Source: Spirochaetota bacterium (lineage in GTDB: Bacteria; Spirochaetota; UBA4802; UBA5550). Taken from it: DNA of 32,601 nucleotides. The stretch covers positions 1-32,601 of the forward strand of contig QKCL01000075.1 in NCBI GenBank assembly GCA_003246895.1, given 5' to 3'. Position numbers and translations under genes: made by a program. Position 1 is the first letter of the stretch. Every line of letters begins with the position of its first letter. The notes beneath the pieces are model-generated. The model saw only the letters and a list, made by a program, of their open reading frames with translations, was not told the origin of the DNA and ran no database searches. This document shows, piece after piece, positions 21,601 through 32,553 of this stretch.

Positions 21601-24600
21601 TCAGCCCTTAATAACAGAAGACAGCAATTCACTGAGTTCATGATCATTAAAGGGTTTCTGTATAAATCCTGAAAGCCCCATTCTCCTGAGGTCACCGATG
21701 TTATGTTCTTTCGAGAACCCTGAAGATATTATGACTTTGCAGTTCCTGTCTATTTTTTTCATTTCAATAAATGCATCCTTGCCGTTCATTTCAGGCATTA
21801 TCATATCCATTATGACAGCATCAATATGGTCATGACTTTTTCTGAATATATCCACTGCATTTTTTCCATTATCCGCTGATATAACCGAGTACCCCATCCT
21901 TTCCAGCATATACCTGCTTGTAACCCTGATAATATCTTCATCATCAACCAGAAGCACTGTTCCTGTACCTTCGACAATTTCAGATGATTCTCTAACGGGT
22001 TCCGCCTCTCCTTCAGCACATGGAAGATAAATATTAAAAACTGTCCCAGCACCGACCTCACTGTAAACACTTATAAAGCCGTGATGATCCTCAACAATAC
22101 CATAGACTGCGGCCAGTCCAAGACCTGTTCCTCTGCCCTCTGCCTTTGTCGTAAAAAAGGGATCAAATATCTTGCCGATAATATTTTCAGGAATACCAAT
22201 GCCTGTATCCCGAACGGAAATATTGACATATTCACCGGAACCTATGTCAAATGGAGAAGTACGGCAGTAATTTTCATCAAGAAATACATTTCCTGTACTT
22301 ATTGTAAGAACTCCTCCGTCCGGCATTGCCTGTGCCGCATTGATCGAAAGATTCATGAGAGCATTCTGTAAGGCAGAATTATCTCCAACAACACTTTCTC
22401 TTTTGGCATCCAAAAATGGAACAATCCCCACTCTTTTATCGATAGACCTTTCCAGTATCTTTATGGTATCCTCTACTACTGCATGAATACTTACAGGCGT
22501 TGAATCAAGCCGCCCCTTTCTGCCGAAGGCAAGAAGCTTTGCAGTCAATTCTGAAGCACGTGTTGAAGAATTTATGATAATATCAATAAGCTGCTTCTCC
22601 TTGTCAGTAAGATTATCGTTGCCGTACTGAAGCACCTGCGCTGCACCCATTATTCCAGCCAGCATGTTATTAAAATCATGGGCTACACCTGCAGCAAGCT
22701 GCCCGATGGCATCCATTTTATTCTTGTGGCTCAGTTTAAATTCAAGATCCTTCTCTCTTGTAACATCGTCTATACGAATTACACCGCCGTCAATTCCGTT
22801 TGCCACGAGAGGATAAATGGTAATATTCTCATACTTTACCCCGTCTTCACTGTCAGAGCTGTGATTAAGCTCTCTGAAAATTTCCCTTCTTCCCAGTTTT
22901 TCCTTTATAAATGCTATATTTGGCAGCAGACTGCCCAGATATGCATCAATTGTATTCCCAATAGCCTCTCCGGCTTTAACACCTGTCCGGATTTCCGTTG
23001 ATTGATTCCACTGGGTGACAATACCGGTGGAATCAATTCCAATAATCATTGACGGCATTGAATCTATTATATTTGACAGATAATTTCTGAGTCTGGAAAG
23101 CTCCTTTTCTTTTTCCCTTTTTTCTGAAATAGTTCTGGCCTGCTGAAGATTCTGATAGGCCATATCCGAAAGCTGATTTGCAATCTTAAACAGGAAATCA
23201 GAAATTGCCCTGAACCTTTCATTGGACATCACAGGAATCTCACGAAAGGCATTTACAGAATCTTCCTCTTCCGCTCCTATTTCCCTTGCATACTCCCTTA
23301 TGTGCCTTTCCTCCATATTTTCATCTCTTACCTGCCCGATGAGCCAGTTCGCAACATGGGTTCCTCCCACAGTTATCCCTGCACCTGCATCCCAGAGTCC
23401 GCCGCTGAGGCATCTTTTAATAATTGGCCCATGGGGATTAAATTTTCCAATTGCCGAGTCTGACATCTGACAATTGATAAGCCCCTTCTCGGTTTTTCTT
23501 ATTATATCATTGCAAAGCCTGCAGAAATTACTGGGATTTGTTATGGGCCTGCCGTCAGGGAAGGTTATAATTGAAGCAACACCGGTTGCTCTTGAAAACT
23601 CATCCTGTATCTCCTGCAGATCATCAATATCAAATATATCATGAACAGATATATCACTCATATCTGTCAGCGGTTTTGTCAATGTCAGGATTCTCCTTTC
23701 CATAGCCCTTTCCGCTTCCTTGATTTTGGTAATGTCAGTTCCTATCCCAAGAAAACCTGTAATCTCCCCTCCTGTTTTTTTTATGGATGTAATCCTCAGA
23801 AAAACTTTTATACGCTCACCATCTTTCTTTATGTAGGTCCACTCGCTCCCTTCATAGTCATTCAGGCTTGCTTTATAGACCATGGCATCAAAACCGTTAA
23901 TTTCTTTTCCATATTCATCCGAAAGACTTTTCGACTTTTTAATTACCTCATCAGGATCATGAAACACTTCTGGCGTAAATTTACCAATCAGCTCATCTGC
24001 CTTGTATCCAAGCATGAGCTCTGCTCCACTGTTAAAAACTTTAATAACTCCCTTTGTATCTGTACTTATTATTGATATACCCGTTGCGGAATCATACAGC
24101 CTCTTAAGGCTTGCGTTGGTTTCTGAAAGTTCAAGCTCAATCTCTTTTCTCTGAAATATAGTGTGAAGCAGTTTTACTATTATCATGACAAGAACTACAA
24201 CCACAGCTATTATTGTGCTGATTAAATAATAATATTTTTCATAAGAAGACAGAGGCCTGTTTATTACAATGGCATCCTGAGGAATCAGACTTTCATCAGC
24301 CTGAAACTTTTTGAACTGTCTGTAATCAATCATGTATCTGTTCAGGCTTTCTTCTTCAACTTTTATATCAGCCGCATCCCTTCCCTTGAGAATTTCAACA
24401 GCCATTTTCGCTGCTTCCTTCCCCTGAATTGTGCCATGATACAGCTTCCCCCCAACTATGCCCTTGCCCAAAGTATAACCCGCGTGACTGAAACATGGAA
24501 TAGGCAGCTCTTTTATTTTACCAAATATGAATTCGGGGCTTACAAACCCGTTCACCCCTCTGTAAAAATCTGAAAAATACAGAACTGTTTTATCGGGCAG

Positions 24601-25272
24601 TCTTCCAATATTTTCAAAAAGTTTATTTAGAGAAATCCCTTTATTATATCTGTCGAGGAAAATAAAATTCACACGCCCGGCATATTCCATTTCCAATTGT
24701 TTAAACACTTTTCTGTTCAGCTGGCCCGTAGTGGTTTTATCTGTAACAAAAGCGATATTTTTCGTACCCGGGAAAAGGCCCAGGGCAAGATCTATAGTAT
24801 CCTTACGGTCAATTTTCTGGACAATTCCGGTGATATTCCTGTCTTTTTTAAGCATATCCTGTGAAAAATCTGAAACACCGCAGAAAACAGCAGGAGCATC
24901 CTTAAAAAGACTCTTATGGTTTCTCAGCAAAAAATTAAAGGCATTATCATCTGTAACTAATATGAGATCAAACTTATGCCTGGAGTATTTTAAACTGTAT
25001 AGTTTCCTGAGACTCTTTAAAAAGCTGCCAGCAGGGCCGTCATAGAACCTTTTTGTATCCATGTATTCAATGCTGTAATCAGCCTCCAGGCCGGAATTTC
25101 TGATATATGATTCGAATCCTTCCATAATAGAATCTGTCCATTCAAAATTCTTATGATAGGAGTGAAGAACCAGAACATCATATCTTCCGGCTGCATTAAG
25201 GCTCTGACGATGTGAAGCAGACATGAAAACTGAGGTGATAAAAAACAATATTAAAAACAAAGCCTTTTTCAA
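21601..25272 (-). CDS. Hybrid sensor histidine kinase: ABC_sub_bind, PAS, PocR, PAS, kinase, receiver
   Basis: A 1223-aa membrane-bound hybrid kinase. In order: signal/anchor (1-28), periplasmic ABC_sub_bind domain (about 32-310, opening [17 protein letters not shown]), membrane helix (about 347-370), PAS (about 388-520), PocR ligand-binding domain (about 540-700, with Cys584, Cys587, Cys601 and Cys621), PAS (about 730-840), and the HisKA helix with His865 in [10 protein letters not shown]. The ATPase has N974/N978, DTGIGIP and GTGLGLA. The C-terminal receiver has acid pair Asp1110/1111, phospho-acceptor Asp1156 and Lys1206. There is no output domain, so it needs a partner. The start is TTG 25272 with GAGGTAAC before it. 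It is a paralog of the next kinase. Confidence 0.9.
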   Translation of the reverse strand: MKKALFLILFFITSVFMSASHRQSLNAAGRYDVLVLHSYHKNFEWTDSIMEGFESYIRNSGLEADYSIEYMDTKRFYDGPAGSFLKSLRKLYSLKYSRHKFDLILVTDDNAFNFLLRNHKSLFKDAPAVFCGVSDFSQDMLKKDRNITGIVQKIDRKDTIDLALGLFPGTKNIAFVTDKTTTGQLNRKVFKQLEMEYAGRVNFIFLDRYNKGISLNKLFENIGRLPDKTVLYFSDFYRGVNGFVSPEFIFGKIKELPIPCFSHAGYTLGKGIVGGKLYHGTIQGKEAAKMAVEILKGRDAADIKVEEESLNRYMIDYRQFKKFQADESLIPQDAIVINRPLSSYEKYYYLISTIIAVVVVLVMIIVKLLHTIFQRKEIELELSETNASLKRLYDSATGISIISTDTKGVIKVFNSGAELMLGYKADELIGKFTPEVFHDPDEVIKKSKSLSDEYGKEINGFDAMVYKASLNDYEGSEWTYIKKDGERIKVFLRITSIKKTGGEITGFLGIGTDITKIKEAERAMERRILTLTKPLTDMSDISVHDIFDIDDLQEIQDEFSRATGVASIITFPDGRPITNPSNFCRLCNDIIRKTEKGLINCQMSDSAIGKFNPHGPIIKRCLSGGLWDAGAGITVGGTHVANWLIGQVRDENMEERHIREYAREIGAEEEDSVNAFREIPVMSNERFRAISDFLFKIANQLSDMAYQNLQQARTISEKREKEKELSRLRNYLSNIIDSMPSMIIGIDSTGIVTQWNQSTEIRTGVKAGEAIGNTIDAYLGSLLPNIAFIKEKLGRREIFRELNHSSDSEDGVKYENITIYPLVANGIDGGVIRIDDVTREKDLEFKLSHKNKMDAIGQLAAGVAHDFNNMLAGIMGAAQVLQYGNDNLTDKEKQLIDIIINSSTRASELTAKLLAFGRKGRLDSTPVSIHAVVEDTIKILERSIDKRVGIVPFLDAKRESVVGDNSALQNALMNLSINAAQAMPDGGVLTISTGNVFLDENYCRTSPFDIGSGEYVNISVRDTGIGIPENIIGKIFDPFFTTKAEGRGTGLGLAAVYGIVEDHHGFISVYSEVGAGTVFNIYLPCAEGEAEPVRESSEIVEGTGTVLLVDDEDIIRVTSRYMLERMGYSVISADNGKNAVDIFRKSHDHIDAVIMDMIMPEMNGKDAFIEMKKIDRNCKVIISSGFSKEHNIGDLRRMGLSGFIQKPFNDHELSELLSSVIKG

Positions 25273-25317
25273 AAAAGTTACCTCATAAACATGAATTACT
25301 GAAAAAGCATATAATAC

Positions 25318-25346
25318 AATATAGACTATTAATACCGGATAATCAA
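25318..25346 (-). promoter_or_regulatory. Probable sigma70-type promoter of the 1223-aa kinase gene
   Basis: Read on the minus strand, TTGATT (25341-25346) and TATATT (25318-25323) are 17 bp apart. The transcript would begin about 40 nt before TTG 25272. The 219-bp gap thus gives this kinase its own promoter, although read-through from the upstream 868-aa kinase gene is also possible. Confidence 0.5.
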
Positions 25347-25491
25347 GAACTGCCAGTATCTCCCATGTAAAATTTATCTAAACTGAATCTGCCCTATGAA
25401 TGACAAAAAATCTGAACTTATATATTTTATCACGGCAAGAAAAATATACCTGAATTTTAATCAATTTCTAAGAAAATATAACATCAAAAAA

Positions 25492-28098
25492 CTAAGAGTC
25501 TTCTGTTACAATTATTCCGGAAAGTTTCTTTGAAAGTTCCGCCATAGTAAAAGGTTTCTGAATAAATCCGTTGCAACCGGCATTCATTACCGACGCCACT
25601 TCATCATTCATGCTGTACCCGCTTGACAGCAGAATTCTAATACCGGGCTTTATTCTTCTCAAAATGTTAAATGTTTCAGTACCGTTCATGCCGGGCATGA
25701 TGAGATCAAGTATTACCAAATCTATATCATCCATCATTCTTCCGAAAACTTCCACACCGCTCATACCGCATTCTGCGGTAATTACTCTGTATCCAAGATG
25801 TCTAAGTATTCTGCTTCCCACTGAACGAATCATTTTTTCGTCGTCTATCAAAAGCACAAGACCTCTCCCGAAGGTAATACTGTCCTCCGGAGCACTATAG
25901 TCAACCGGCATATCCTGAACATTTGGAAGATAAACACTGAACACAGACCCTTCACCGGGTTTACTCTCTGCGTGAATAATTCCACCATGATTCTGAATTA
26001 TACCAAATGATGCAGCCAGCCCCAGACCTGTCCCTCTGCCCATTGGCTTTGTAGTAAAGAATGGTTCAAAAATCCTTTCCAGAACGGATTGCTCCATTCC
26101 AACACCGGTATCCGTTACCCTGATCAAAGAATACTCTCCCGGGCTCAAACTGACATCCGGTACATTCTCATCCTGTGGCATAACAATATCTGTTTCAATA
26201 AACAGCATGCCTCCACAAGGCATAGCCTGCCATGCGTTGACAAGAAGGTTAAGTATTACCTGTTCAATCTGACTCCTGTCAACAACCGACACAACAGGGT
26301 TTCCGCAGAGTCTGGTTTCAATGACAAGTTCTTTTTTTGTTCTGCTGAACATTTCAACCGTTGCCCCCATGAGCCGATTCAAATCAACAGGTTTAAGATC
26401 ATACTTCCCGGCTCTGGCAAATCCAAGCAGCTGTTTCGTCAGATCCGAAGCGCTTCTGATATATTTAAGTATTGATTCTATGTTTTCTCTAACATCGGGA
26501 TTTTCATTACACCCGATTTTTAAAAGTTCTGCATGTCCCTGTACGCCGGCGAGAATATTATTAAAATCATGGGCGATGCCCCCTGCAAGCGTTCCTATGG
26601 ATTCCATCCTCTGGGCTGCATTCAGCTGCTCCTGCACTTTTTTCCTTTCTGTAATATCGATCAGTATTCCACGGACACCGCAGATTTTTCCGTTTCTGTA
26701 TAATGGAGAGGACTGAATTAAAACCGGAAATTTTGTACCATCCTTGCGCACTGCCATATACTCTTTCTGGCTGCCTCTTATTACTCCATCTCTTATTTCG
26801 GCAACAACCCTGTTCATCTCACGATGATACTCTCTGTCTATTACACTGGTAATTTTAACCTTTTCCCTTATTTCACTGAAACTGTACTGAAACTGTTCCA
26901 GACCTTTCCTGTTGGTATAAACTATGTTATCATTAAAATCCATTTCGTATATTACTTCCGGGAGAAGCTCAGCCATATCCCTGAACCTGGATTCACTGTG
27001 TTCAAGTTTCTGTTCAACTGTCCTTCTTCTTAAAAAATGGAAGACCATAAAAGAAGCCAGGCACATCAGCAGGATCATGAACCAGACAAATTCCCGGTTC
27101 ATATTGTAGAAAGAATCAGGCTCATTGATTACTGTGCTTCTTTCCGGGAGCCTCGTTGACCTGACATTGAATTTCTTCATGACATTATAGTCAAAGATAT
27201 AACTGCCGGTACTTTTTCTTATAACAGGGATTTCAGATGGTTTCCTGCCATTCAGAATATCCAGTGCAATTTTTGCAGCTTCCTCTCCATGGATATTACC
27301 CTTTGTAATCATCCCTCCCAGCATCCCATGGCCAGAATAAAGATCATTACAGCCGTAAACCGGACATGAACTTGCACCCGATATTTTTCCCACGCTATTC
27401 TCTGCAAGAAATCTACTGCCGTTTCTGTCAGAGGAAAAAAATGTAAGCAGAACAATGCTGTCCCTTTGCAATGTCTTTACCCGGAATTTGATTTCATCCA
27501 TTGTCATATCGGTCAGATGTATAAAATCAACTTTCCCGTTATATTCCCGCGATATCGACCTGATTGAATCGGCCGACTGTTTCCCGAAAGGCGAATTGTC
27601 ACTGATGACATAGACAAATCTTATTCCCGGAGTTATTTTTCTTGCTGCATCAATGGTCTCCTTATAGCCGTAGGTTTCAAGAATTCCGGTAAAATTATTT
27701 ACCCCTTCCAGCATTGAGTCCTTAAAAAAATTCACTCCACAGAATACGACTGGTACTCCCCTGAAAATTTTACTTCCGTATTTTAACAAAAAGGAAAGGG
27801 CTTTATCATCTGAAGAAATTATGAGATCTATTTTTCTGTTCCGGTACTTGACAGAGTAAAAACGGGCTAGTTCAGAAAGAATAATTTCACCCGATCCAGG
27901 ATTGATATCCATATACTCAAAATTGACTCTAATTGACGGATGCTGCCTGAAGATATCCTCAACACCCTTTGTAATACTGTCTGTCCACCTCATCCCCTGA
28001 TGGTAACTGTGAAATACCAGAACATTTTTTCTGTCTGATGCGGACAGACCGGAATAAAACAAAAAAACCAGTATAACTGCAAAAGAGATTTTTTTCAT
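25492..28098 (-). CDS. Hybrid sensor histidine kinase: ABC_sub_bind, PAS, kinase, receiver
   Basis: An 868-aa hybrid kinase. It has a signal peptide (1-20), a periplasmic ABC_sub_bind domain (about 24-310, opening [17 protein letters not shown]), a membrane helix (about 336-356), and PAS (about 368-490). The HisKA helix has His510 in [11 protein letters not shown], the ATPase has [16 protein letters not shown] and GTGLGLA, and the C-terminal receiver has Asp798 and Lys848. It lacks the PocR and second PAS domains of the 1223-aa paralog. A GGGAGA SD precedes ATG 28098. No output domain is present. It is divergent from the hydrogenase operon, 274 bp from hndA. Confidence 0.9.
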   Translation of the reverse strand: MKKISFAVILVFLFYSGLSASDRKNVLVFHSYHQGMRWTDSITKGVEDIFRQHPSIRVNFEYMDINPGSGEIILSELARFYSVKYRNRKIDLIISSDDKALSFLLKYGSKIFRGVPVVFCGVNFFKDSMLEGVNNFTGILETYGYKETIDAARKITPGIRFVYVISDNSPFGKQSADSIRSISREYNGKVDFIHLTDMTMDEIKFRVKTLQRDSIVLLTFFSSDRNGSRFLAENSVGKISGASSCPVYGCNDLYSGHGMLGGMITKGNIHGEEAAKIALDILNGRKPSEIPVIRKSTGSYIFDYNVMKKFNVRSTRLPERSTVINEPDSFYNMNREFVWFMILLMCLASFMVFHFLRRRTVEQKLEHSESRFRDMAELLPEVIYEMDFNDNIVYTNRKGLEQFQYSFSEIREKVKITSVIDREYHREMNRVVAEIRDGVIRGSQKEYMAVRKDGTKFPVLIQSSPLYRNGKICGVRGILIDITERKKVQEQLNAAQRMESIGTLAGGIAHDFNNILAGVQGHAELLKIGCNENPDVRENIESILKYIRSASDLTKQLLGFARAGKYDLKPVDLNRLMGATVEMFSRTKKELVIETRLCGNPVVSVVDRSQIEQVILNLLVNAWQAMPCGGMLFIETDIVMPQDENVPDVSLSPGEYSLIRVTDTGVGMEQSVLERIFEPFFTTKPMGRGTGLGLAASFGIIQNHGGIIHAESKPGEGSVFSVYLPNVQDMPVDYSAPEDSITFGRGLVLLIDDEKMIRSVGSRILRHLGYRVITAECGMSGVEVFGRMMDDIDLVILDLIMPGMNGTETFNILRRIKPGIRILLSSGYSMNDEVASVMNAGCNGFIQKPFTMAELSKKLSGIIVTEDS

Positions 28099-28277
28099 TC
28101 CAGTCTCCCGAATAAAAATAAAATCCTACACCGTTTAATCTGAATACTCCGCCGAAAATAACCAGGATAATTTTCACATATGCCTTACAAATTTACAAGA
28201 AGATTTTGCAGAACCGGATACTTTCACATGAAGGTCTTGCAGCCATGACTCAGAAAATTCAGATGCTGACTTTTATT

Positions 28278-28300
28278 ATTTTAATAGAAAAATTTTAATA
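28278..28300. repeat. Short direct repeat upstream of the hydrogenase promoter
   Basis: ATTTTAATA occurs at 28278-28286 and 28292-28300, a 14-bp period, about 20-40 bp upstream of the -35 hexamer. It is not a Rex-like inverted repeat. It may be an UP element or a regulator half-site pair, but AT-richness alone could produce it. Confidence 0.3.
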
Positions 28301-28317
28301 AACCTGACTTTTTATAT

Positions 28318-28345
28318 TTGAATTTCTCCGTCTACAAATTATAAT
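28318..28345 (+). promoter_or_regulatory. Sigma70-type promoter of the hydrogenase operon
   Basis: TTGAAT (28318-28323) and TATAAT (28340-28345) are 16 bp apart. The -10 is a perfect consensus. Transcription would begin near 28352, only about 20 nt before the TTG start at 28373, with the SD GGAGGA (28362-28367) between. The remaining gap, 28099-28317, holds no other gene. Confidence 0.65.
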
Positions 28346-28372
28346 TAAGGAAATATAAAATGGAGGAATCAA

Positions 28373-28903
28373 TTGGCTACTGAAACTGATACCCGGGAAA
28401 TTCACATTCCCGCCAACCTTCTTGACGAACTGGACAGGTATATAGGTGATCTGAAGATTGACCTCAACTCGGAAAGAAGAAAGGGATATCTGATACAGAT
28501 TCTCCACAAGGCCCAGAGTCTTTTCGGTTTTCTTCCGGAACCACTTCAGATTATAATATCGCAAAAACTGAACATTTCCCACGCGGAAATATCCGGTGTA
28601 ATAAGTTTCTACAACTACTTTACCGCAACACCCAAAGGCAGATACAGAATCAGCGTCTGCATGGGAACAGCATGCTTCGTAAAGGGGGGAGAGAAACTTC
28701 TGGAAGAATTTGAAAAATTTCTGGAGATAAAAGCCGGTGAGGTCACTCCAGACGGCAAATATTCAATTGATGCCCTGAGATGTATCGGAGCATGCGGGCT
28801 TGCGCCTGTTGTCATGATAAATGACAAAATTTACGGGAATGTGACTGTCAAGCAGGTGGGAGATATCATTGAAGACTGCCTGTTAATGGAGGCTGAAGCA
28901 TGA
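28373..28903 (+). CDS. hndA: NAD-linked [FeFe] hydrogenase NuoE-like subunit
   Basis: A 176-aa NuoE/HydC-type subunit that carries one [2Fe-2S] cluster in a thioredoxin-like fold. The four ligands follow the family pattern: Cys96 and Cys101 (CMGTAC), then Cys137 and Cys141 (CIGAC). The N-terminal helical part (RRKGYLIQILHKAQSLFGFLP) is also typical. The start is TTG 28373 with GGAGGA 5-6 nt upstream; no in-frame ATG fits better. It overlaps hndB by 4 bp. In the complex it passes electrons between the flavin subunit and hydrogenase, probably taking part in flavin-based bifurcation with ferredoxin and NAD. Confidence 0.93.
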   Translation: MATETDTREIHIPANLLDELDRYIGDLKIDLNSERRKGYLIQILHKAQSLFGFLPEPLQIIISQKLNISHAEISGVISFYNYFTATPKGRYRISVCMGTACFVKGGEKLLEEFEKFLEIKAGEVTPDGKYSIDALRCIGACGLAPVVMINDKIYGNVTVKQVGDIIEDCLLMEAEA

Positions 28904-29286
28904 AAAAAATAACAGACATGAAATCATACCTGGAAGTTAAAAATGAATTATCCGAAATTAAAAAACAGAATACAAATTCAAAAATTTTAATAGGTTACGG
29001 AACGTGCGGAATAGCAGCCGGTGCAGGAGAAATATATGAAGCTCTTGAGGAAAGCATCATTTCAGGCGAAATATTAAACTGCGAACTGGTAAAGGTAGGT
29101 TGCGTGGGGTACTGTCATGCTGAACCGACCATTGAACTGCAGTATCCCGACGGTACGTCAGTACTTCTCGGTAATCTCCACCCTCACACAGTACCGGAGG
29201 TTGTTGCAGGCTATCTGTCAAATTTCAAAAAGAAAGGGAAGCATGTCCTTGAAAAAAATGTCACTTGCGATGTAACGAAGGTATAG
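28900..29286 (+). CDS. hndB: Hydrogenase accessory [2Fe-2S] thioredoxin-like subunit
   Basis: A 128-aa stand-alone ferredoxin-like domain that corresponds to the N-terminal domain of HydB in three-gene bifurcating hydrogenases. Motifs are GYGTCGIAAGAGEIYEAL with Cys36 and VKVGCVGYCHAEPTIEL with Cys68 and Cys72. Cys61 may be a fourth ligand, but the usual first Cys of the HydB N-domain is not present. The ATGA overlap with hndA and the 2-bp gap to hndC show tight coupling. The separate gene marks the operon as the HndABCD type known from Desulfovibrio and clostridia. Confidence 0.9.
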   Translation: MKKITDMKSYLEVKNELSEIKKQNTNSKILIGYGTCGIAAGAGEIYEALEESIISGEILNCELVKVGCVGYCHAEPTIELQYPDGTSVLLGNLHPHTVPEVVAGYLSNFKKKGKHVLEKNVTCDVTKV

Positions 29287-29288
29287 AT

Positions 29289-30749
29289 ATGATTGAACAG
29301 GTTCGAATTGTACTGAGAAATTCCGGGCTCATAAATCCGGAAGATATTGATGACTACATTTCAGTCAGGGGATATGAGGCACTTGTTAAATGCCTCACCG
29401 AATCAAGTCCCGAAGATATAATACAAACTGTCAAGGCCTCGGGACTCCGGGGCAGGGGCGGCGGGGGTTTTCCAACAGGAATCAAATGGGAAGTCACAGC
29501 CGCAAGCGAATCAGATGAAAAGTTTGTAATATGCAACGCCGATGAAGGTGACCCGGGAGCATTTATGGACAGAGCGGTTCTTGAAGGAGATCCGCATTCC
29601 GTTATGGAGGCCATGACAATCGCAGGCTACTGCATAGGGTCCTCAAAGGGAATTATATATATCCGCGCCGAATATCCTTTAGCAATAGAAAGGCTGAACA
29701 CTGCCATAGCCCAGTCCTATGAATACGGATTTCTCGGTGAAAATATTTTCGGAACAGACTTTTCATTTGATATTGAACTTAAATTCGGTGCAGGGGCATT
29801 CGTTTGCGGAGAGGAAACCTCTCTCATAAAATCAGTTGAAGGCAAAAGAGGGGAACCTGTAGTCAAACCCCCATATCCCGCTGAAAGCGGTCTATGGGGA
29901 AAACCGACCCTTGTGAACAATGTTGAAACCTATGCAAACATAAGCCCCATCATTCTGAATGGTGCCCAATGGTTCAGAAGCTTCGGCGATGAAAAGTCTC
30001 CCGGAACAAAGGTATTTGCCCTTGCGGGTAAAGTAAACAAAGTGGGGCTTGTTGAGGTTCCCATGGGAACGACTCTCCGCCAGGTAATATTCGAAGTGGG
30101 AGGCGGTATAAAAAACGGGAAAGAGTTCAAGGCCGTTCAGACTGGCGGGCCTTCGGGAGGATGTATTACATCTGAAAATCTTGATACCCCAATCACATAT
30201 GACAATCTAAAGGCCATAGACTCCATGATGGGTTCCGGAGGCATGATCGTACTCGATGAAGATGACTGTATGGTTAATGTTGCGAAATTCTATCTTGAAT
30301 TTTCACTGGATGAATCATGCGGTAAATGCACACCATGCAGAATCGGGAACACCAGGTTATGGGAAATGCTCGATGACATAACAAAGGGCAGAGCTGATGA
30401 TAATACCATGGAGAAACTTGAAGTTCTATGCAATACAATCAAAAAATCCGCCCTCTGCGGGCTGGGGCAGGCTTCACCAAATCCGGTTCTGTCTACAATG
30501 AAATATTTCAGGGATGAATACCTTGAGCATATAAATGACAAAAAATGCAGGGCCGGGGTCTGTAAGGCACTTATAGATTACGCAATTAACCCTGATAAAT
30601 GTATCGGCTGTACACTCTGCGCTAGGAACTGTCCGGTAATGTGCATTCACGGAGAACCGAAAAAGACACATGTGATAGATCAGGATAAATGCATTAAATG
30701 CGGTTCGTGCCTCAGTTCATGTAAATTCGGTGCAGTATACTATTCATGA
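29289..30749 (+). CDS. hndC: NADH-binding, FMN- and Fe-S-containing hydrogenase subunit
   Basis: A 486-aa NuoF/HydB-type subunit. GLRGRGGGGFPTGIKW and CNADEGDPGAFMDR mark the NADH/FMN site, and FGAGAFVCGEETSLIKSVEG and PTLVNNVETYANI follow. ESCGKCTPCRIG with the later CGLGQASPNPV carries a [4Fe-4S] cluster. The C-terminus adds two CxxCxxC motifs (CIGCTLCARNC and CIKCGSCLSSC), a bacterial-ferredoxin-like domain. The N-terminal thioredoxin-like domain is absent because hndB supplies it. Start ATG 29289 has AAGG at proper distance; an upstream in-frame TTG would overlap hndB. It is the site of NAD reduction or NADH oxidation. Confidence 0.95.
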   Translation: MIEQVRIVLRNSGLINPEDIDDYISVRGYEALVKCLTESSPEDIIQTVKASGLRGRGGGGFPTGIKWEVTAASESDEKFVICNADEGDPGAFMDRAVLEGDPHSVMEAMTIAGYCIGSSKGIIYIRAEYPLAIERLNTAIAQSYEYGFLGENIFGTDFSFDIELKFGAGAFVCGEETSLIKSVEGKRGEPVVKPPYPAESGLWGKPTLVNNVETYANISPIILNGAQWFRSFGDEKSPGTKVFALAGKVNKVGLVEVPMGTTLRQVIFEVGGGIKNGKEFKAVQTGGPSGGCITSENLDTPITYDNLKAIDSMMGSGGMIVLDEDDCMVNVAKFYLEFSLDESCGKCTPCRIGNTRLWEMLDDITKGRADDNTMEKLEVLCNTIKKSALCGLGQASPNPVLSTMKYFRDEYLEHINDKKCRAGVCKALIDYAINPDKCIGCTLCARNCPVMCIHGEPKKTHVIDQDKCIKCGSCLSSCKFGAVYYS

Positions 30750-30777
30750 CAGATGTGTTTTAAAAAAGGAGCTATAG

Positions 30778-32514
30778 ATGCCAAAAATAGAAATAAACGA
30801 TATCCCTTTTGAAGCTGAAAAGGGTGAAACAATATTACACGCGGCAAAAAAACTGGATATACTAATACCAACGCTGTGCCATCTTGATCTTGAAGTCTTT
30901 AATATAGAACACAGAAACGGCTCATGCCGTATATGCATGGTTGACGTTGATTCCGGAAACGGGCGCAGGCAGATGATGCCCGCATGTTCCACTCCGGTTG
31001 CGGAAGGGATGAAAATCACAACAAATTCACCAGAGGTTATTCAGACAAGGAGAACAGTTCTCGAACTTCTCCTTTCTGATCACCCATTTGAATGCCTCAC
31101 ATGCGAGAAGTCTCTGGACTGTGAACTTCAGGCTCTTGCCGAACAGTTTGGAATAACAAAAATAACCTATACAGGTAAAAAATCTGAATACCCAAAAGAT
31201 ATTTCAAGCAGGGCTATAAAAAGAGATCTGGATAAATGCATAATGTGCCGCAGATGTGAAACAGCATGCAACGAAATACAGACTGTCGGTGTCCTGAGCG
31301 GTTTCAAAAGAGGTTTTGATTCCGTAGTTGCTCCTCCCGAAATGAAGCCTCTTGACCAGTCTGTATGTGTTTTCTGCGGCCAGTGTGTTAATGTCTGCCC
31401 CACTGCGGCACTCACTGAAATTAATTTCATTCAGGATGTATGGAAAGCAATAAGCGATCCGACCAAAACAGTAATCTGCCAGACTGCACCCGCAGTAAGA
31501 GTCGGTATCGGACAGGAATTCGGAATTCCTGCCGATGAGATTGTAACCGGGAAACTCGTTGCCGGGCTGAAAAAACTCGGATTTGACAATGTATTCGACA
31601 CAAACTTCGGAGCCGACCTTACCATTGTTGAAGAAGCCCATGAAATTGTTGAGAGAATTCAAAGCGGAGATAACCTGCCCATTCTTACTTCATGCTGCCC
31701 GGGTTGGATAAACTTTCTTGAATACCAGTTTCCTGATATGGTAAATATCCCCTCCACGAGCAAGTCTCCACAGCAGATGTTCGGTGCCATAGCAAAAACC
31801 TATTATGCACAGAAAATCGGAGTAAAACCTGAAAATCTCATAGTTGTTTCAATCATGCCATGCCTGGCAAAAAAATATGAAGCGGGCCGGCCCGAGTTTA
31901 TTCACGACGGTGTCCCCGATGTGGACTATGTAATATCGACCCGTGAACTTGCAAAGATGTTCAAGGAAGCTGGAATAAACATCAAAAACCTTAATGACAA
32001 GGAATTCGACAATCCTCTGGGAGAATCAACAGGCGCGGCAGACATTTTCGGTGTTACAGGCGGCGTGCTTGAAGCAGCCCTGCGCACAGCATATTTCTAC
32101 ATTACAGGTGAAGAACTAGACGCAGTGGATTTCCACGCAGTGAGAGGTCTTGATGGAATCAAGGAGGCTGAAGTTACAATAAAGGACATGACTATAAAGG
32201 TCGCTGCCACTTCAGGTCTTGGCAACACCAGAAAGATACTGGAAAAAATACAGAATGGAGAAAATCAGTACCATGCCATTGAAATCATGGCCTGCCCCGG
32301 CGGATGCATCAATGGCGGAGGACAGCCCTATATTCATGGAGATACAGGCATACTGGAAAAAAGAATGGGAGCTCTCTATAAAATAGATTCACAGAAGCCT
32401 GTAAGAAAATCACATGAGAATCCATACATAAAGCAGCTTTACAGGGAGTTTCTGGGAGAACCCTGCGGCAAAAAATCCCATGAACTCCTGCACACACATT
32501 ACTACAAAAAATAA
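30778..32514 (+). CDS. hndD: Catalytic [FeFe] hydrogenase subunit
   Basis: A 578-aa M3-type [FeFe] hydrogenase, about the size of clostridial CpI. Modules in order are an N-terminal [2Fe-2S] domain (CRICMVD region), a His-Cys3 [4Fe-4S] motif (HPFECLTCEKSLDC), two [4Fe-4S] motifs (CIMCRRCETAC, CVFCGQCVNVC), and the H-cluster domain. L1 is TSCCPGW (residues 304-310, with Cys306 proton relay and Cys307 ligand), L2 is MPCLAKKYE (Cys362), and L3 is EIMACPGGC with Cys506 and Cys510. All active-site residues are intact. AAAGGAG precedes the ATG. The H-cluster maturases HydEFG are not in the window and must be elsewhere. Confidence 0.97.
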   Translation: MPKIEINDIPFEAEKGETILHAAKKLDILIPTLCHLDLEVFNIEHRNGSCRICMVDVDSGNGRRQMMPACSTPVAEGMKITTNSPEVIQTRRTVLELLLSDHPFECLTCEKSLDCELQALAEQFGITKITYTGKKSEYPKDISSRAIKRDLDKCIMCRRCETACNEIQTVGVLSGFKRGFDSVVAPPEMKPLDQSVCVFCGQCVNVCPTAALTEINFIQDVWKAISDPTKTVICQTAPAVRVGIGQEFGIPADEIVTGKLVAGLKKLGFDNVFDTNFGADLTIVEEAHEIVERIQSGDNLPILTSCCPGWINFLEYQFPDMVNIPSTSKSPQQMFGAIAKTYYAQKIGVKPENLIVVSIMPCLAKKYEAGRPEFIHDGVPDVDYVISTRELAKMFKEAGINIKNLNDKEFDNPLGESTGAADIFGVTGGVLEAALRTAYFYITGEELDAVDFHAVRGLDGIKEAEVTIKDMTIKVAATSGLGNTRKILEKIQNGENQYHAIEIMACPGGCINGGGQPYIHGDTGILEKRMGALYKIDSQKPVRKSHENPYIKQLYREFLGEPCGKKSHELLHTHYYKK

Positions 32515-32521
32515 AACCACA

Positions 32522-32553
32522 TAAATCCGGGAATTGACAAGTTCCCGGATTTA
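32522..32553 (+). terminator. Hydrogenase operon terminator
   Basis: TAAATCCGGGAA (32522-32533) pairs perfectly over 12 bp with TTCCCGGATTTA (32542-32553), with an 8-nt loop. It starts 7 bp after the hndD stop. The T-tract is short, but the long GC-centred stem and position make a terminator likely. Confidence 0.75.

Noticed and set aside
28278-28300. Possible Rex operator upstream of the hydrogenase operon
   Set aside because: The repeated ATTTTAATA is direct, not inverted, and lacks the TTGTGA/TTGTTA half-sites of known Rex boxes.
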